A stretch of DNA of 64,000 nucleotides, taken from assembly GCF_003391135.1 (NCBI RefSeq), contig NZ_CP031455.1:2232001-2296000 (forward strand), in the 5' to 3' direction. The translations under genes were made by a program, and so were the position numbers. Shown here piece by piece: positions 63,694 through 64,000 of the stretch (within the stretch, counting starts at the first letter, position 1; each line of letters opens with the position of its first letter). The stretch is from Streptoverticillium olivoreticuli subsp. olivoreticuli (GTDB taxonomy: Bacteria; Actinomycetota; Actinomycetes; Streptomycetales; Streptomycetaceae). Below the pieces are notes generated by a model. It was not told the origin of the DNA and did not search any database. It saw only the letters and a list, made by a program, of their open reading frames with translations.

Positions 63694-64000
63694 ATGCCGC
63701 TGCACGCCCTGACCGCCCCCGCGCCCGCCCTGCTCAGCATCGTCGCCGCACTCGGCTCCCCCACCGCCGTACGCGAGGCCCGCACCCCCTCCCTGCGGTC
63801 CGCGGCCGGGCCGCTGACCCCCGAACTCCCGCTTCCCGTACACGTCCTGGAGCAGGTCACCCCGCGCGGCGGCACCCCTCGCACCCGGCTCACCGGCTGG
63901 CGTTTCCTGATCCGGGGGCCCGAGCGCGCGGTGGCCGCGGGCGAGACGGCGCCGACCGCGGACGGCTGGGCGTTCTCCCACTTCTTCGAGGGGCCGTATC
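63694..64000 (+). CDS. Unknown protein, 5' part only
   Basis: 102 codons of an open reading frame running off the window. The product begins MPLHALTAPAPALLSIVAAL and continues with VREARTPSLRSAAGPLTPELPLPVHVLEQV and a TRLTGWRFLIRGPERAVAAGE stretch. Codon use and third-position GC look genuine and a GAGAGG site lies upstream. No family recognised; no signal peptide or membrane segment is convincing. Confidence 0.65.
   Translation, partial: MPLHALTAPAPALLSIVAALGSPTAVREARTPSLRSAAGPLTPELPLPVHVLEQVTPRGGTPRTRLTGWRFLIRGPERAVAAGETAPTADGWAFSHFFEGPY

Noticed and set aside
63409..63981. Minus-strand frame antisense to the last plus-strand gene
   Set aside because: Gly/Arg-rich translation without motifs, ending in A+T-rich intergenic sequence; the plus-strand frame has better codon bias and a ribosome site.
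1..64000. CRISPR arrays, tRNA or rRNA genes, insertion sequences, prophage or integrase genes
   Set aside because: Reading both strands showed no regularly spaced short repeats, no cloverleaf or conserved rRNA stretches, and no transposase or integrase motifs.

Overview
The window is about 72% G+C. It shows strong third-position GC bias, many GTG starts, ATGA/GTGA gene overlaps and A/G-rich ribosome binding sites. With a conservon, methylmalonyl-CoA mutase, Ku/LigD end joining and a modular type I polyketide synthase (PKS), this points to a Streptomyces (or close relative) chromosome. I saw no rRNA, tRNA, insertion sequence, phage gene or CRISPR array.

Layout: (1) 1-13192 is the edge of a polyketide cluster, all on the minus strand. 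A free acyltransferase is translationally coupled to a short adenylate-forming ligase-like protein, followed by a 3599-residue fragment of the first PKS subunit. Its domains are KSQ-AT-ACP loading module, KS-AT-KR-ACP, then KS-AT-DH, cut by the window edge. The loading AT and second-extension AT carry methylmalonyl signatures and the first-extension AT a malonyl signature, predicting a propionyl starter. (2) 13572-20373 is primary metabolism: a DUF4352-like lipoprotein, a 3-hydroxyisobutyryl-CoA hydrolase and the mutA-mutB-meaB operon, which interconverts succinyl-CoA and methylmalonyl-CoA. (3) 20468-25489 holds a PAS/GAF/SpoIIE phosphatase, a lipase maturation factor-like membrane protein and an FAD monooxygenase. 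(4) 25610-29606 is an end-joining island: a PolX-like HhH-PHP protein, ATP-dependent DNA ligase, LigD-type polymerase/primase and Ku, all as separate genes. (5) 29639-38187 holds an AAA/STAND ATPase without a recognisable DNA-binding domain, a complete conservon (CvnA-D) and a P450 that lacks the ExxR motif (E297-Q-V-L-W301, as in the CYP157 family). A type I terpene synthase runs convergently and overlaps the P450 gene by 109 bp. (6) 38525-48114 is mixed housekeeping: Lnt, a TetR-controlled monooxygenase/oxidoreductase pair with two perfect operators, DinB-like protein, a proline-rich lipoprotein, uracil-DNA glycosylase, two SDRs and a DUF3037/HipA-like kinase pair. (7) 48187-64000 holds an S9 peptidase, Rieske lipoprotein, an isochorismatase-fold protein with a substituted triad, flavin-binding PPOX proteins, LysR/MocR/PadR regulators, three EamA transporters, an orphan Clp_N protein, PhzF-like, CPBP and glutamate-cysteine ligase-like proteins, and the start of an unknown gene.

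The most unusual signals are: the conservon with its ExxR-less P450 and overlapping terpene synthase; a promoter, 11-residue Pro-Pro-Pro mini-ORF and strong hairpin in the leader of an EamA transporter gene (57202-57386); the leaderless HipA-like/DUF3037 pair; and the truncated ligase plus free acyltransferase at the head of the PKS. Gene functions are inferred from motifs read by eye; no database search was possible.
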